From positions 372,001 through 436,000 of the forward strand of contig NZ_JAPELL010000001.1 in the NCBI RefSeq assembly GCF_026094475.1: 64,000 nt of DNA, given 5' to 3'. Positions 37,478 to 46,684 of the stretch are shown one piece after another. Each line of letters opens with the position of its first letter. Position 1 is the stretch's first letter. The DNA is from Homoserinimonas sedimenticola (GTDB lineage: Bacteria > Actinomycetota > Actinomycetes > Actinomycetales > Microbacteriaceae). The notes under the pieces were generated by a model. That model ran no database searches. It was given only the letters and a program-made list of their open reading frames with translations, and had not been told where the DNA came from. A program made the translations under genes and the position numbers.

Positions 37478-39346
37478 ATGAGCCAATCCGTCAACCTCCC
37501 GGCACTCGGTGAGAGTGTCACCGAGGGCACGGTCACGCGCTGGTTGAAGAACGTCGGGGACCGCGTCGAGGTCGACGAACCCCTCCTCGAGGTGTCGACC
37601 GACAAGGTAGACACGGAGATCCCGTCACCCATCGCTGGAGTGATCGAGGAGATCCTCGTGTCCGAGGATGAAACGGTCGAGGTGGGCGCTCCGCTCGTGC
37701 GTATCGGCGACGGCTCGGGCAGTGGCGACGCCGAGGCGGCGCCTTCCGAGTCTTCGGCTGCCGAGGAACCTGCCCCTGAAGCGGCGCCCGCAGCGACCCC
37801 TGAGCCCGCCGCTGAGGCACCCGCTCCCGCCCAAACTGAGCCCGCCCAGGCAGAGCCGGCCCAGGCTGCAGCTCCCCAAGAGACGCAGTCTTCGCAGGCT
37901 GCAGCACCCTCCGGCGGCACGGCCGTAACACTGCCGTCCCTCGGCGAAAGCGTGACGGAGGGAACCGTCACGCGACTGCTCAAGCAGGTGGGCGACAGCG
38001 TCGAGGTGGACGAGCCCCTGCTGGAGATCTCAACGGACAAGGTGGACACTGAGATCCCGTCCCCCATCGCGGGGGTTGTCCAGGAGATCCTCGTCGCCGA
38101 GGACCAGACCATCGAGGTCGGCGCAGAGCTTCTGCGGATCGGCTCCGGTTCCGATGCCGCACAGGCGCCCGACCAGCCCGCCCAGGAACAGCCCGCCCAG
38201 GAACAGCCCTCTCAGGAGCAGCCTGCCCAGGAGCAGCAGGAGTATCTGCCCTCCGAGCCTCCCGCAGCGGTTCCCTCGACCGCAGCTCCCGAGGACGACA
38301 CGTCCGAGGCGGCGGCTATCGCCGCGGAGACGACTTCAGAGGAGCCCGCTGCCGCTGCGGATGAGCAGCCCTCGTCACAGCCTCAGGCCGACACAGCGCC
38401 GGCCGCCTCTGCTTCGCCTGCCGCTCAGAACACGGGCGGCGGTTCCGGCTATGTGACACCCCTCGTACGCAAGCTCGCGAACGAGCGCGGCGTCGATCTC
38501 GCCACCGTGACGGGGACGGGGGTGGGCGGCCGGATTCGCAAGGAAGACGTATTGGCTGTCACGTCCGAGACCTCTCAGCAGGCGGCACCCGAGACTTCAG
38601 CCGCAGCCCCTGCGAAGGTCGAGACGTCGCCACTGCGCGGAACGACGGTGCCAATGACCCGCCTGCGAAAGGTCGTGGCCGAGCGCGCAGTCGTGTCGAT
38701 GCAGTCCTCGGCTCAGCTCACCTCAGTGGTCGAGGTCGATGTCACGAAGGTCGCTGCGCTCCGCGCCAAGGTCAAGGACGCCTTCCTTGAGAAGACGGGC
38801 ACGAAGCTCTCGTTCCTGCCCTTCTTCGCCCTCGCGTCGGCCGAGGCCCTGCGGACGTACCCCATCATCAACGCCACGATCGACGGCGAGAACATCGTCT
38901 ATCCGGCGCAGGAGAACATCAGCATCGCGGTCGACACCGAGCGCGGTCTCCTGACGCCCGTGGTCCGTGACGCGAGCTCCCTTGACATCGCTGGCCTGGC
39001 GAAGGAGATCGCCGACCTTGCTGACCGGACCCGCGAGAACAAGCTCAAGCCTGACGAGCTTGCAGGGGGCACGTTCACGCTGACGAACACAGGGTCGCGT
39101 GGAGCCCTCTTCGACACGCCCGTGGTGTTCCTTCCGCAGTCCGCGATCCTCGGGACGGGAATCGTCACGAAGCGGCCCGTCGTGGTCAGCGACGGCGGCA
39201 GCGATGCAATCGCGATCCGCTCGATGGTCTATCTGGCTCTCTCCTACGACCACCGCATCATCGACGGGGCGGACGCGTCACGCTTCCTCGTCGCTGTGAA
39301 GCAGCGGCTGGAGGCGGCTGACTTCGAGGGGTCTCTCGGCATCTAG
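37478..39346 (+). CDS. sucB: 2-oxoglutarate dehydrogenase complex dihydrolipoamide succinyltransferase (E2)
   Basis: The 622-residue protein has two lipoyl domains, each with the lipoylated lysine in STDKVDTEIPSP (about residues 42 and 180). Ala/Pro/Glu-rich linkers join them; the second contains a QPAQE repeat. A peripheral-subunit-binding domain follows (VTPLVRKLANERGVDLATVTGTG), then the catalytic domain with SYDHRIIDGADASRFL. Actinobacterial E2 proteins of this layout serve both pyruvate and 2-oxoglutarate complexes, so the succinyl assignment is by family convention. An AAAGGAG site precedes the ATG. It overlaps the convergent pseudokinase by 4 nt. Confidence 0.93.
   Translation: MSQSVNLPALGESVTEGTVTRWLKNVGDRVEVDEPLLEVSTDKVDTEIPSPIAGVIEEILVSEDETVEVGAPLVRIGDGSGSGDAEAAPSESSAAEEPAPEAAPAATPEPAAEAPAPAQTEPAQAEPAQAAAPQETQSSQAAAPSGGTAVTLPSLGESVTEGTVTRLLKQVGDSVEVDEPLLEISTDKVDTEIPSPIAGVVQEILVAEDQTIEVGAELLRIGSGSDAAQAPDQPAQEQPAQEQPSQEQPAQEQQEYLPSEPPAAVPSTAAPEDDTSEAAAIAAETTSEEPAAAADEQPSSQPQADTAPAASASPAAQNTGGGSGYVTPLVRKLANERGVDLATVTGTGVGGRIRKEDVLAVTSETSQQAAPETSAAAPAKVETSPLRGTTVPMTRLRKVVAERAVVSMQSSAQLTSVVEVDVTKVAALRAKVKDAFLEKTGTKLSFLPFFALASAEALRTYPIINATIDGENIVYPAQENISIAVDTERGLLTPVVRDASSLDIAGLAKEIADLADRTRENKLKPDELAGGTFTLTNTGSRGALFDTPVVFLPQSAILGTGIVTKRPVVVSDGGSDAIAIRSMVYLALSYDHRIIDGADASRFLVAVKQRLEAADFEGSLGI
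38167..38241. repeat. 15-nt tandem repeat in sucB linker
   Basis: Five imperfect units encode repeats of Gln-Pro-Ala-Gln-Glu in the linker after the second lipoyl domain. Such linkers vary in copy number between strains. Confidence 0.75.
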
Positions 39347-40779
39347 GCCTCGAAGACGTCGCGAATTCTCCAGCCGGCCTCGGTTCTGATGATCAGAACC
39401 GAGGCCGGCGCCATTGTGCCCACGCTCCTGTCCCCCGCGGCGGGCGGTCGCACCTCGAGCAGGACGACTCCGCCCATCACGTCCACTACAGAGACCTCCA
39501 CCTCATCACTCGAGAGTCGCTGCCATCCCAAGGTTCCCTCGCGGATCGCTGACATCCGCGCTGTATCGGTATCCCAGGCGGCCGAGTCCCGCTGCACGGC
39601 CAGCTCCAGGCAGTCCGTTGACCTCCGCTCGAAGCACTCGTCGCGCAGGCGGAGAAGCTCTTGCCCGGCAGCGACAGGATCATCTCCAGAGAGCGCAGCG
39701 CCCGGGATCACCGCGTCACGCTCGTCATCTCCGGCGTCATCAGCAGGCGGGCGGGCTCCCGAGTCCGACGGCGCTGGCGGTGCCGCCCCGTCTTTTGGCG
39801 AGGATGTGGAGGTGGCCTCCGATGCTCCCGCTTGGCCTTCCTGCGGTGAGAAGGCGAGGCCGCCGAGCGCCAGCAGCGCGACGACGCCCGCGACAGCGAG
39901 TACCCGGAATCGGGGCCGCACGGACGCCCATTGGCGCAAAGCGCGGTGAAGGAGAACCGCTGGCGCTAACTTCCACGGCTTCGCACCGGATAGCGTCTCT
40001 CGAGACGTAGACCGTCCCGAGGCACTCAGGGAAGCACGGTGATCTGAGCCGCCCTCGGCGAGTCGCTCCTTGCCGCTGAGTTGCGGTGGCCCGCCCTCAT
40101 TCCACGGGATCCGAAGCGGCTCCGGCGACGCGAGATCGAAGGCGCGGGAGACAAGTTCGGAAGTGAAGTTCACGCTCTTCCAGCAGTCGTCAGACAGCCA
40201 CGCCGAGAGCTTCTCAGCATCGCCGCCAGTGCAGCAGCCTGCGAGCTCCCGACTGAGTTGGGCAAGCGACCGCCGGTCCGCGAGAAGAGCCTCATTCTCG
40301 CGCTGTTCCCCCGGCGCCGGTGGTCTCGCCAACACACCCATACGCCCGCCTCCCACGAGAACGGGTGCGCCGTGGGAATCCAGCAACACCTTCGTCACCC
40401 TGAGGTCCCCGTGGACGACCCCGTTGGCATGGAGCACCGACACGGCGCGTGCCAGCGGAACGATCAGGGTGACGAGTTCCCCGGCCGAGACACGGGTGCG
40501 GATGGCAAGCAGACGGGAAAGTCCTCCCGGGTCGAGCCGCGGAAGCACCAGGCACGGACGAGTGTGATCGTCGATCGCAGCATCGAGTAGCGCGGTCACG
40601 TGGGGAGAATCCACCCGCGCGAGGGCGCGCATCTCCCGGTCCACGCTCGCGAAGTCGACGTCCGGTCTGTAAACCTTGAGCGCGACGGACGCTTCTGAGG
40701 CGTCCCTGCCGAGCCACACCTCGGCGCGTGAACCCGATCCAAGCCTACGCACCGCACGATACCCACCGAATACTCCCAC
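39343..40779 (-). CDS. membrane-anchored protein pseudokinase
   Basis: This 478-residue protein (GTG 40779) has a Ser/Thr kinase-like N-terminal domain, one membrane helix (about 300-318, VLAVAGVVALLALGGLAF) and an extracytoplasmic C-terminal domain. The glycine loop LGSGSRAEVWLG (13-24), VALK lysine (K35) and a Glu (E49) are present. The catalytic loop reads HGDLRVTKV (D125, but Arg for Lys and Lys for Asn), and the DFG position reads GGG (143-145), so Mg-ATP catalysis is unlikely. The layout copies PknB-type sensor kinases. The gene converges on sucB, and its 3' end contains a strong inverted repeat. The start is uncertain because no good ribosome binding site is seen. Confidence 0.83.
   Translation of the reverse strand: MGVFGGYRAVRRLGSGSRAEVWLGRDASEASVALKVYRPDVDFASVDREMRALARVDSPHVTALLDAAIDDHTRPCLVLPRLDPGGLSRLLAIRTRVSAGELVTLIVPLARAVSVLHANGVVHGDLRVTKVLLDSHGAPVLVGGGRMGVLARPPAPGEQRENEALLADRRSLAQLSRELAGCCTGGDAEKLSAWLSDDCWKSVNFTSELVSRAFDLASPEPLRIPWNEGGPPQLSGKERLAEGGSDHRASLSASGRSTSRETLSGAKPWKLAPAVLLHRALRQWASVRPRFRVLAVAGVVALLALGGLAFSPQEGQAGASEATSTSSPKDGAAPPAPSDSGARPPADDAGDDERDAVIPGAALSGDDPVAAGQELLRLRDECFERRSTDCLELAVQRDSAAWDTDTARMSAIREGTLGWQRLSSDEVEVSVVDVMGGVVLLEVRPPAAGDRSVGTMAPASVLIIRTEAGWRIRDVFEA
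39373..39409. terminator. 37-bp near-perfect palindrome inside the 3' end of the pseudokinase gene
   Basis: The 18-nt arm GCCGGCCTCGGTTCTGAT is followed by one G and its exact reverse complement. It begins 26 nt after the sucB stop but lies within the coding sequence of the convergent pseudokinase (its VLIIRTEAGW segment). It could terminate sucB transcription while being translated on the other strand. No T-run follows. Confidence 0.65.
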
Positions 40780-40887
40780 GCGGCGAGTCTTGCTGGCGAT
40801 TCTGGCCTCTGAGAGCGAGTTCCGGCATCCTGTGGATCGCGGACCCCCGGCGAGGGGGTGGAGGAACGGTCGGGTATCGCGAGGGCA

Positions 40888-40899
40888 TATCCTTGATTC
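40888..40899 (+). promoter_or_regulatory. -10 hexamer TATCCT for leaderless DUF4191 gene
   Basis: TATCCT at 40888-40893, spacer TGATTC, then ATG 40900. Confidence 0.55.
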
Positions 40900-41616
40900 A
40901 TGGCACGACGCAGCGACAAGGCACCGAAGGCCCCCAAGGAGCCGGGGCGCATCAAGCAGATGTACCAGGTCTTCACGATGACCCGGCGCCACGACCCCAG
41001 CTCGGTGTGGTGGATGCTTCTGGGGTTCCTGGTTCCTGCCGCGGTCATCATCGTCGCCGGCGTACTCATTTCCGGCGGCAACGTCTTCGCCATGGTCCTC
41101 TGGATCATCTCAGGCCTGCTCCTCGGCGTCCTCGTGTTCCTCATCGTCCTGAGCCGGCGGGCCGAGCGCGCTGCCTACTCTCAGATCGAGGGACAGCCGG
41201 GCGCTGTCGGGGCCGTTCTCAAGAGCTCGCTCCGCCGAGGATGGACTGCAAGCGAGATGCCCGTGGCGGTTAGCCCCCGCACCCAGGATGCCGTCTACCG
41301 CGCTGTCGGTCGCGGCGGTGTTGCGCTGATTGGTGAAGGGCCGAAGAGCCGTACGGCTCGAATGATCGACGACGAACGACGCAAGGTGGCGCGCATCCTT
41401 CCCAACGTTCCGATCAACGTCATCCATGTCGGCCCCGATGACGACTCCGTGCCGCTCCACCGCATTGCGCGAACGCTCGGAGGCTACAAGAAGCAGCTCA
41501 CCAAGGCCGAGGTCTACGCCGTAAACAACCGCATTACATCTCTCGGTAGCAAGAGCGGACTCGCGATTCCTAAGGGGATCGATCCCACTCGCGCGCGTGC
41601 GCCGCGTCCGCGCTGA
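40900..41616 (+). CDS. DUF4191 membrane protein
   Basis: This 238-residue protein has a basic N-terminus with RIKQMYQVFTMTRRHDP and two close membrane helices (about residues 40-60 and 65-85). The C-terminal cytosolic domain contains QIEGQPGAVGAVLKSSLRRGW, VGRGGVALIGEG and VHRIARTLGGYKKQLTKAEV-like text. This is the DUF4191 family, conserved in actinobacteria near glnA and lipA/lipB and of unknown function. The ATG follows a TATCCT hexamer by 6 nt. It converges on the RDD gene (24 nt between stops). Confidence 0.92.
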   Translation: MARRSDKAPKAPKEPGRIKQMYQVFTMTRRHDPSSVWWMLLGFLVPAAVIIVAGVLISGGNVFAMVLWIISGLLLGVLVFLIVLSRRAERAAYSQIEGQPGAVGAVLKSSLRRGWTASEMPVAVSPRTQDAVYRAVGRGGVALIGEGPKSRTARMIDDERRKVARILPNVPINVIHVGPDDDSVPLHRIARTLGGYKKQLTKAEVYAVNNRITSLGSKSGLAIPKGIDPTRARAPRPR

Positions 41617-41640
41617 CCGGACTGCGAGTTCCTGGCAAGC

Positions 41641-42051
41641 TCAGACCCTGACGAGCACAGTGCCGGCAATCTTGTCGTGAAGTCCGCGCTGATCGGTGTC
41701 CCAGATGAGTGCCGGGATCAGGAGCGCGAGGAGTACCGTTCGCACGACAGGGCGCCACACGCCTATCCAGCCACCCGTGACCGGTACGACGCGCAGGCCG
41801 AGGCACAGATGGCCGATACCGCCTGAAAGCAACGGGATGAAGAGCACCTGCATCGCCACGAAGATCAGGGTCGACGCCCACTGTTCGTCGCGGAAGAAGA
41901 CCGCCCAGAGAAGCGACGCGAGCGCGAAGTCGATGAGGAGCGCGACTGCGCGCCGAGGGACTCGAGCCACGGATCGCGGTCCGCTTTCGGGAAGGCCCAG
42001 GCGACGGCCGGGCCAGTCGTGGTCGGATGGGGCGGCAAGCGGAACGGGCAT
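41641..42051 (-). CDS. RDD-family membrane protein
   Basis: The 136-residue protein has the RDD signature: Arg in [19 protein letters not shown] with the Asp in the first helix, then [15 protein letters not shown] and [32 protein letters not shown] (quoted by segment), ending in the conserved DRGLHDKxAGT motif. Three to four membrane helices are predicted. It sits between DUF4191 and glnA, as in many actinobacteria. Its function is unknown. The ATG lies 6 nt after TAGACT; the spacer TGGAGG also looks like a ribosome binding site but is too close to the ATG. Confidence 0.9.
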   Translation of the reverse strand: MPVPLAAPSDHDWPGRRLGLPESGPRSVARVPRRAVALLIDFALASLLWAVFFRDEQWASTLIFVAMQVLFIPLLSGGIGHLCLGLRVVPVTGGWIGVWRPVVRTVLLALLIPALIWDTDQRGLHDKIAGTVLVRV

Positions 42052-42063
42052 CCTCCAAGTCTA
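42052..42063 (-). promoter_or_regulatory. -10 hexamer TAGACT for leaderless RDD gene
   Basis: TAGACT at 42058-42063 (minus strand), 6-nt spacer, then the ATG at 42051. It lies 15 bp from the GlnR box of the divergent glnA. Confidence 0.5.
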
Positions 42064-42078
42064 TGATCGGGCACACGC

Positions 42079-42116
42079 GTAACATCGCCGAAACAATTGC
42101 GACACCACAGAGAAAC
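42079..42116 (+). promoter_or_regulatory. GlnR box upstream of glnA
   Basis: The sequence reads GTAAC-n6-GAAAC-n6-GACAC-n6-GAAAC, which matches the actinobacterial GlnR consensus of alternating gTnAC and GaAAC half-sites at 11-bp intervals. It lies 75 bp before the glnA ATG. GlnR is the OmpR-type nitrogen regulator that controls glnA in Streptomyces and mycobacteria. The match covers both a-b site pairs. Confidence 0.85.
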
Positions 42117-42191
42117 CCCTCCCCAATAGCCTCCTCATGGCTGCACACGCAGTCACCACTGAACAACCCCTCGCCCATTGGAGTCCATCGC

Positions 42192-43616
42192 ATGTTCAAT
42201 GATTCGTCCGAGGTGCTCAAGTACATCAAGGACAACGACGTCAAGTTCCTTGATATCCGCTTCACCGACCTTCCCGGTGTTCAGCAGCACTTCAACATCC
42301 CGGCCTCGACTGTCGACGAAGACTTCTTCCGCGACGGACAGCTCTTCGACGGGTCGTCGATCCGCGGCTTCGCGTCGATCCACGAGTCGGACATGCAGCT
42401 CATCCCCGATGTGACGACTGCGTACCTCGACCCCTTCCGGGCCGAGAAGACCCTCATCATGGTCTTCGACATCTTCAACCCCCGTAACGGCGAGGTCTAT
42501 GGTCGCGACCCGCGCCAGGTCGCGAAGAAGGCGGAGAAGTACCTCGCCTCGACCGGTATCGCCGACACCGCATACTTCGCGCCCGAGGCCGAGTTCTACA
42601 TCTTCGATGACGTGCGGTACGAAACGAAGCAGAACGCCAGCTTCTTCAGCGTGGACTCCGAAGAGGGCGCCTGGAACACCGGGCGCATCGAAGAGGGTGG
42701 AAACCTCGGTAACAAGACGCCGTACAAGGGCGGCTACTTCCCCGTGAGCCCCACCGACAAGCAGGCCGACCTGCGCGACGACATCAGCCTCAAGCTGATC
42801 GACGCGGGCCTCGTCCTCGAGCGCGCCCACCACGAGGTCGGCACCGGCGGCCAGGCGGAGATCAACTACCGCTTCGACACGATGGTGCACGCGGCAGACG
42901 ACATCCTCAAGTTCAAGTACATCGTCAAGAACACGGCGAACGAGTGGGGCAAGACGGCAACCTTCATGCCCAAGCCGCTCTTTGGTGACAATGGCTCGGG
43001 CATGCACACCCACCAGTCGCTGTGGAACGACGGCAAGCCGCTGTTCTACGACGAGGCCGGCTACGGCGGGCTGAGCGACACCGCGCGGTGGTACATCGGC
43101 GGCCTGCTGAAGCACGCACCCTCGGTGCTCGCGTTCACGAACCCGACGCTCAACTCGTACCGCCGCCTCGTGCCCGGCTTCGAGGCCCCCGTCAACCTCG
43201 TCTACTCAGCGGGCAACCGCTCGGCGGCCATCCGCATCCCCATCACCGGCACGAACCCGAAGGCGAAGCGCATCGAGTTCCGCGCGCCGGATGCCTCGGG
43301 CAACCCGTACCTCGCCTTCGCCGCGCAGCTCATGGCGGGCCTCGACGGAATCAAGAACCGCATCGAGCCCCACGAGCCCGTCGACAAGGACCTCTACGAG
43401 CTTCCGCCGGAGGAGGCCAAGAACATTCCCCAGGTGCCCGCGAACCTCGCGCAGGCCCTCGACGCGCTCGAGGCCGACCACGAGTTCCTGCTCCAGGGCA
43501 ACGTGTTCACGAAGGACCTGATCGAGACGTGGATCGCTTACAAGCGTGAGAAGGAGATCCTTCCCGCCGCCATGCGTCCGACGCCGATCGAGTACGAGCT
43601 GTACTACGGAGTCTGA
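42192..43616 (+). CDS. glnA: type I glutamine synthetase
   Basis: This 474-residue enzyme makes glutamine from glutamate and ammonia. Visible are the N-terminal [25 protein letters not shown], metal and substrate segments [47 protein letters not shown] and NRSAAIRIP. The adenylylation tyrosine is in [10 protein letters not shown] (Y402). The regulatory enzyme GlnE is encoded next, on the opposite strand. A GlnR box lies upstream and a strong terminator follows. Confidence 0.98.
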   Translation: MFNDSSEVLKYIKDNDVKFLDIRFTDLPGVQQHFNIPASTVDEDFFRDGQLFDGSSIRGFASIHESDMQLIPDVTTAYLDPFRAEKTLIMVFDIFNPRNGEVYGRDPRQVAKKAEKYLASTGIADTAYFAPEAEFYIFDDVRYETKQNASFFSVDSEEGAWNTGRIEEGGNLGNKTPYKGGYFPVSPTDKQADLRDDISLKLIDAGLVLERAHHEVGTGGQAEINYRFDTMVHAADDILKFKYIVKNTANEWGKTATFMPKPLFGDNGSGMHTHQSLWNDGKPLFYDEAGYGGLSDTARWYIGGLLKHAPSVLAFTNPTLNSYRRLVPGFEAPVNLVYSAGNRSAAIRIPITGTNPKAKRIEFRAPDASGNPYLAFAAQLMAGLDGIKNRIEPHEPVDKDLYELPPEEAKNIPQVPANLAQALDALEADHEFLLQGNVFTKDLIETWIAYKREKEILPAAMRPTPIEYELYYGV

Positions 43617-43628
43617 TCGCTGAAGTGG

Positions 43629-43659
43629 AAGGGCCGCAGGATTCGTTCCTGCGGCCCTT
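43629..43659 (+). terminator. intrinsic-type terminator after glnA
   Basis: A 13-bp perfect stem (AAGGGCCGCAGGA and its complement) with a TTCGT loop lies 12 nt after the glnA stop and is followed by TCGCG rather than a long T-run. Confidence 0.85.
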
Positions 43660-43727
43660 TCGCGTGTTGTGGGGTGGTGGAGTCGAAGCGCAGTGCCGGG
43701 CTCACAACACCAGGCATCGCCTGACGA

Positions 43728-46676
43728 TCAGCCGATCGAGGGCTCGTAGGACTTCGTGACGCCGTAGAACCGCCGCTCGAACACGGAGCGAGCATGCCGG
43801 GTAGTGCGGAGATAGTCCTCCTCCAGAGCGGAGGCCGAGCCCGCCGGGTACTCGAGGAGACGCGCGATGCCGTCGAGCTGGGCGCGGTCCACCGGGACGA
43901 CATCTGAGGTGCGACCGGACCAAAGGGTTATGGCGGAACGGATGCGCGAGGAGAGAAGCCACGCCTCCCGAAGCACAAGGGCCTCTGACTCATCGACATA
44001 GCCGTGCTTGGCGGCGGCGCTGAGCGCATCGAGAGTCGAAGCGGTGCGCAGATCCTCGTGAGCATGACCGTGCTGCAGCTGGATCAGCTGCACGAACCAC
44101 TCGACATCGCTGAGTGAACCGCGGCCTAACTTGAGGTGTCGAGTGGGATCGGCGGCCTGCGGAAGGCGCTCGGACTCGACACGCGCCTTGATGCGCTTCA
44201 CCTCCCGCACATCTGCCTCGGAAATCGCGGTGGGGTACCGCACGGAGTCCGCCAGAGTTGTGAAGTCCTCAAGCAGTGCGGCGTCGCCAGCGACGCAGCG
44301 CGCCCGAAGTAGCGCCTGAGCCTCCCATGTGAGTGACCAGCGCTCGTAGTAGGAGCGGTACGAGTCGAGCGATCGCGTCAGCGGACCGTTGCGACCCTCG
44401 GGACGGAGGTTGGCATCAAGCTCGAAAGGAAGCAGCAGATCTTCGGTGAGCGAGACGATCTCCGCGACGATCGAATCCGCGCGCCGCTGCGCATCGTGCG
44501 GCTCCGCCGTGGTCGGACGGTAGACGTACATGACGTCAGCGTCGGAACCGAAGCCGAGTTCGGCACCCCCGTAGCGGCCCATTGCCACAATCCCGAACTC
44601 TATTCCGTCGTCATCGCGCCGCACCGCCGAGAGGACACCCTCGAGCAGCATCGTGTTGACGTCCGAGAGTGCGACGCCGAGTTCATCGACGGTGATGAGG
44701 CCGAGGATCGCCCCGAGCGCGAGGCGAAGAACCTCACGCCGGCGGGCAGCTCGGAGCGCATCCGCCGCCGAGGTCGCGTCTGGCCGCCTGCGCAGCAAGG
44801 CCGCCGCCTCCTCCTGCAGGAGAGCTCGCGGACGAGGTCGCAATTCGTGGTCGTTCTCGAGCCACGCCGCAGACTCCGGCAGCTTCTCGAGAAGACTGCC
44901 GACATACCGGGAGCCGCTCAGCACCGCAGTCAGGCGCTTTGCTGCGCCTGAGGAGTCGCGCAGCATTCGCAGATACCAGTACGACTCCCCCAGCTCGTCG
45001 CTCAGGCGTCGAAACGCCAGCAGGCCGTAGTCCGGGTCGGCTCCCTCCGCGAACCACTGGAGCATCACGGGGAGGAGATTGCGTTGGATCTGAGCGCGCC
45101 GGGACACCCCCGACGTCATGGCGGCGATGTGAGAGAGGGCGCCCCTCGGATCAATGAAACCGATCGCCGCGAGTCGCGCCTCCGCCTGACTGCTGCTCAG
45201 CGCCAAACCGCCTTCCGGCAGCGCGGCCACGGCAGCGAGGAGCGGACGGTAGAACAGCTTCTCGTGCAGCGTCCTGACCGCAGCCTTGCGCGCGTTCCAC
45301 TGTTCGACGACACCCTCGGCGGTGCTGGCGACGCCTGAGCCCCTCGCCAGAACGCGGAGCGCCTCGGGGTCGCGTGGCATCAGGTGCGTTCTCGTGAGCC
45401 GCACAAGCTGCAAGCGGTGCTCGAGCACGCGCAGGAACTGATAGTCGTGGGCGAACTCGGCGGCCTCCGCACGGCCGATGTATCCCTGCTCGGCGAGAGC
45501 GGAAAGCGCCGAGAGGCTATCCCGCTGCCGGACGTTCTCATCGGCGTTGCCGTGGACGAGCTGCAGCAGCTGGATCGTGAACTCGATGTCGCGGATGCCA
45601 CCAGGCCCCAGCTTGAGCTGAATGTCGACCTCGTCGGCGGGGATGTGTTCCGTCACCCGCTCCCGCATCTTCTGGACGCCTTCGACGAAGTTCTCGCGCG
45701 AGGAGCTGCGCCACACGAACGGCGAAATGGCGGCTTCGTACCGCGCCCCGAGGTTCCCATCCCCCGCGAGAAAGCGCGCCTTCAGCAGGGCCTGGAACTC
45801 CCAACTCTTCGCCCATCGCTCGTAGTAGGCGACATGGGACTCCAACGTGCGCACGAGAGCGCCATCCTTGCCCTCGGGTCGGAGGTTCGCGTCAACTTCC
45901 CACAGGGCCGGCTCGCTCGCGAGATCGGTGATGCCCTTCATGGTCGCGACAGCGAGTCGCGTGCCGACATCGATCGCTCGGCCTGTATCGATGCTGCTGT
46001 CACCCTCGACAACGAAGATGACGTCGACGTCGCTGACATAGTTCAGCTCGCGCGCTCCCGCCTTGCCCATGCCAATGATCGCGAGACGAGTCGCCGCGAT
46101 CTCCTCTGGAGAGAAGGGCACTCCGGTGCGTGCCACAGCGAGCGACGCTTCAAGAGCAGCCGCAGCGAGATCCGCAAGAGCCGCCGTCACCCGGGAAACC
46201 CCCGCGAGGGCATCGTCGAGCCCCAAATCGTAGGCGGTGAGAGCGACCAGGTGCCGGCGGTAGCGAATGCGCAGCCGATTCCACCCATCCTCCCCCGTAT
46301 GTCCTTCGACGGCGGCGATGAGATCGTCGCGATAGGCAATCGGCGCCCAGGGGGCGGGAAGAGGCGAATCGAGCACGGAAAGCTCTGACGGATGCCGGCG
46401 CAGGAACTCGCCCAAGCCCGTTGACGCACCGAGAACGCGGATGAGGCGCTCGGCTCCCCCCGGACGATCGAGGAGCCCCTTGGTCTCGTCGGGGGCGGCT
46501 CGGAGGAGCTCGAGAATGAGCCGCAAAGCTTCGTCAGGGTCTGCCGCCTGCGAGAAGGCAGGAAGCAGCTCCTGCGCGCGCGTCGCCCCCATCCCCGTGA
46601 GCATCTCGCGGGCCTCACTCAGGCGTGCGAACCCGAGACGGGCCAGTTCCGTCAGCGATGTCTGGTCCCGGGACAT
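43728..46676 (-). CDS. glnE: bifunctional glutamine synthetase adenylyltransferase/deadenylase
   Basis: This 982-residue protein attaches and removes AMP on GlnA Y402 in response to nitrogen state. Two nucleotidyltransferase domains are visible. One, with GKAGARELNYVSDVDVIFV and RPEGKDGALVRTLESH, gives the deadenylase half. The other, with GRYGGAELGFGSDADVMYVY and RPEGRNGPLTRSLDSY, gives the adenylylase half. Each is followed by a PII-uridylyltransferase-like helical domain (KLGPGGIRDIEF, KLGRGSLSDVEW). ATG 46676 lies 8 nt after the glnA2 stop, so glnA2 and glnE are one operon. Confidence 0.96.
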   Translation of the reverse strand: MSRDQTSLTELARLGFARLSEAREMLTGMGATRAQELLPAFSQAADPDEALRLILELLRAAPDETKGLLDRPGGAERLIRVLGASTGLGEFLRRHPSELSVLDSPLPAPWAPIAYRDDLIAAVEGHTGEDGWNRLRIRYRRHLVALTAYDLGLDDALAGVSRVTAALADLAAAALEASLAVARTGVPFSPEEIAATRLAIIGMGKAGARELNYVSDVDVIFVVEGDSSIDTGRAIDVGTRLAVATMKGITDLASEPALWEVDANLRPEGKDGALVRTLESHVAYYERWAKSWEFQALLKARFLAGDGNLGARYEAAISPFVWRSSSRENFVEGVQKMRERVTEHIPADEVDIQLKLGPGGIRDIEFTIQLLQLVHGNADENVRQRDSLSALSALAEQGYIGRAEAAEFAHDYQFLRVLEHRLQLVRLTRTHLMPRDPEALRVLARGSGVASTAEGVVEQWNARKAAVRTLHEKLFYRPLLAAVAALPEGGLALSSSQAEARLAAIGFIDPRGALSHIAAMTSGVSRRAQIQRNLLPVMLQWFAEGADPDYGLLAFRRLSDELGESYWYLRMLRDSSGAAKRLTAVLSGSRYVGSLLEKLPESAAWLENDHELRPRPRALLQEEAAALLRRRPDATSAADALRAARRREVLRLALGAILGLITVDELGVALSDVNTMLLEGVLSAVRRDDDGIEFGIVAMGRYGGAELGFGSDADVMYVYRPTTAEPHDAQRRADSIVAEIVSLTEDLLLPFELDANLRPEGRNGPLTRSLDSYRSYYERWSLTWEAQALLRARCVAGDAALLEDFTTLADSVRYPTAISEADVREVKRIKARVESERLPQAADPTRHLKLGRGSLSDVEWFVQLIQLQHGHAHEDLRTASTLDALSAAAKHGYVDESEALVLREAWLLSSRIRSAITLWSGRTSDVVPVDRAQLDGIARLLEYPAGSASALEEDYLRTTRHARSVFERRFYGVTKSYEPSIG

Positions 46677-46684
46677 GGCGTCGC

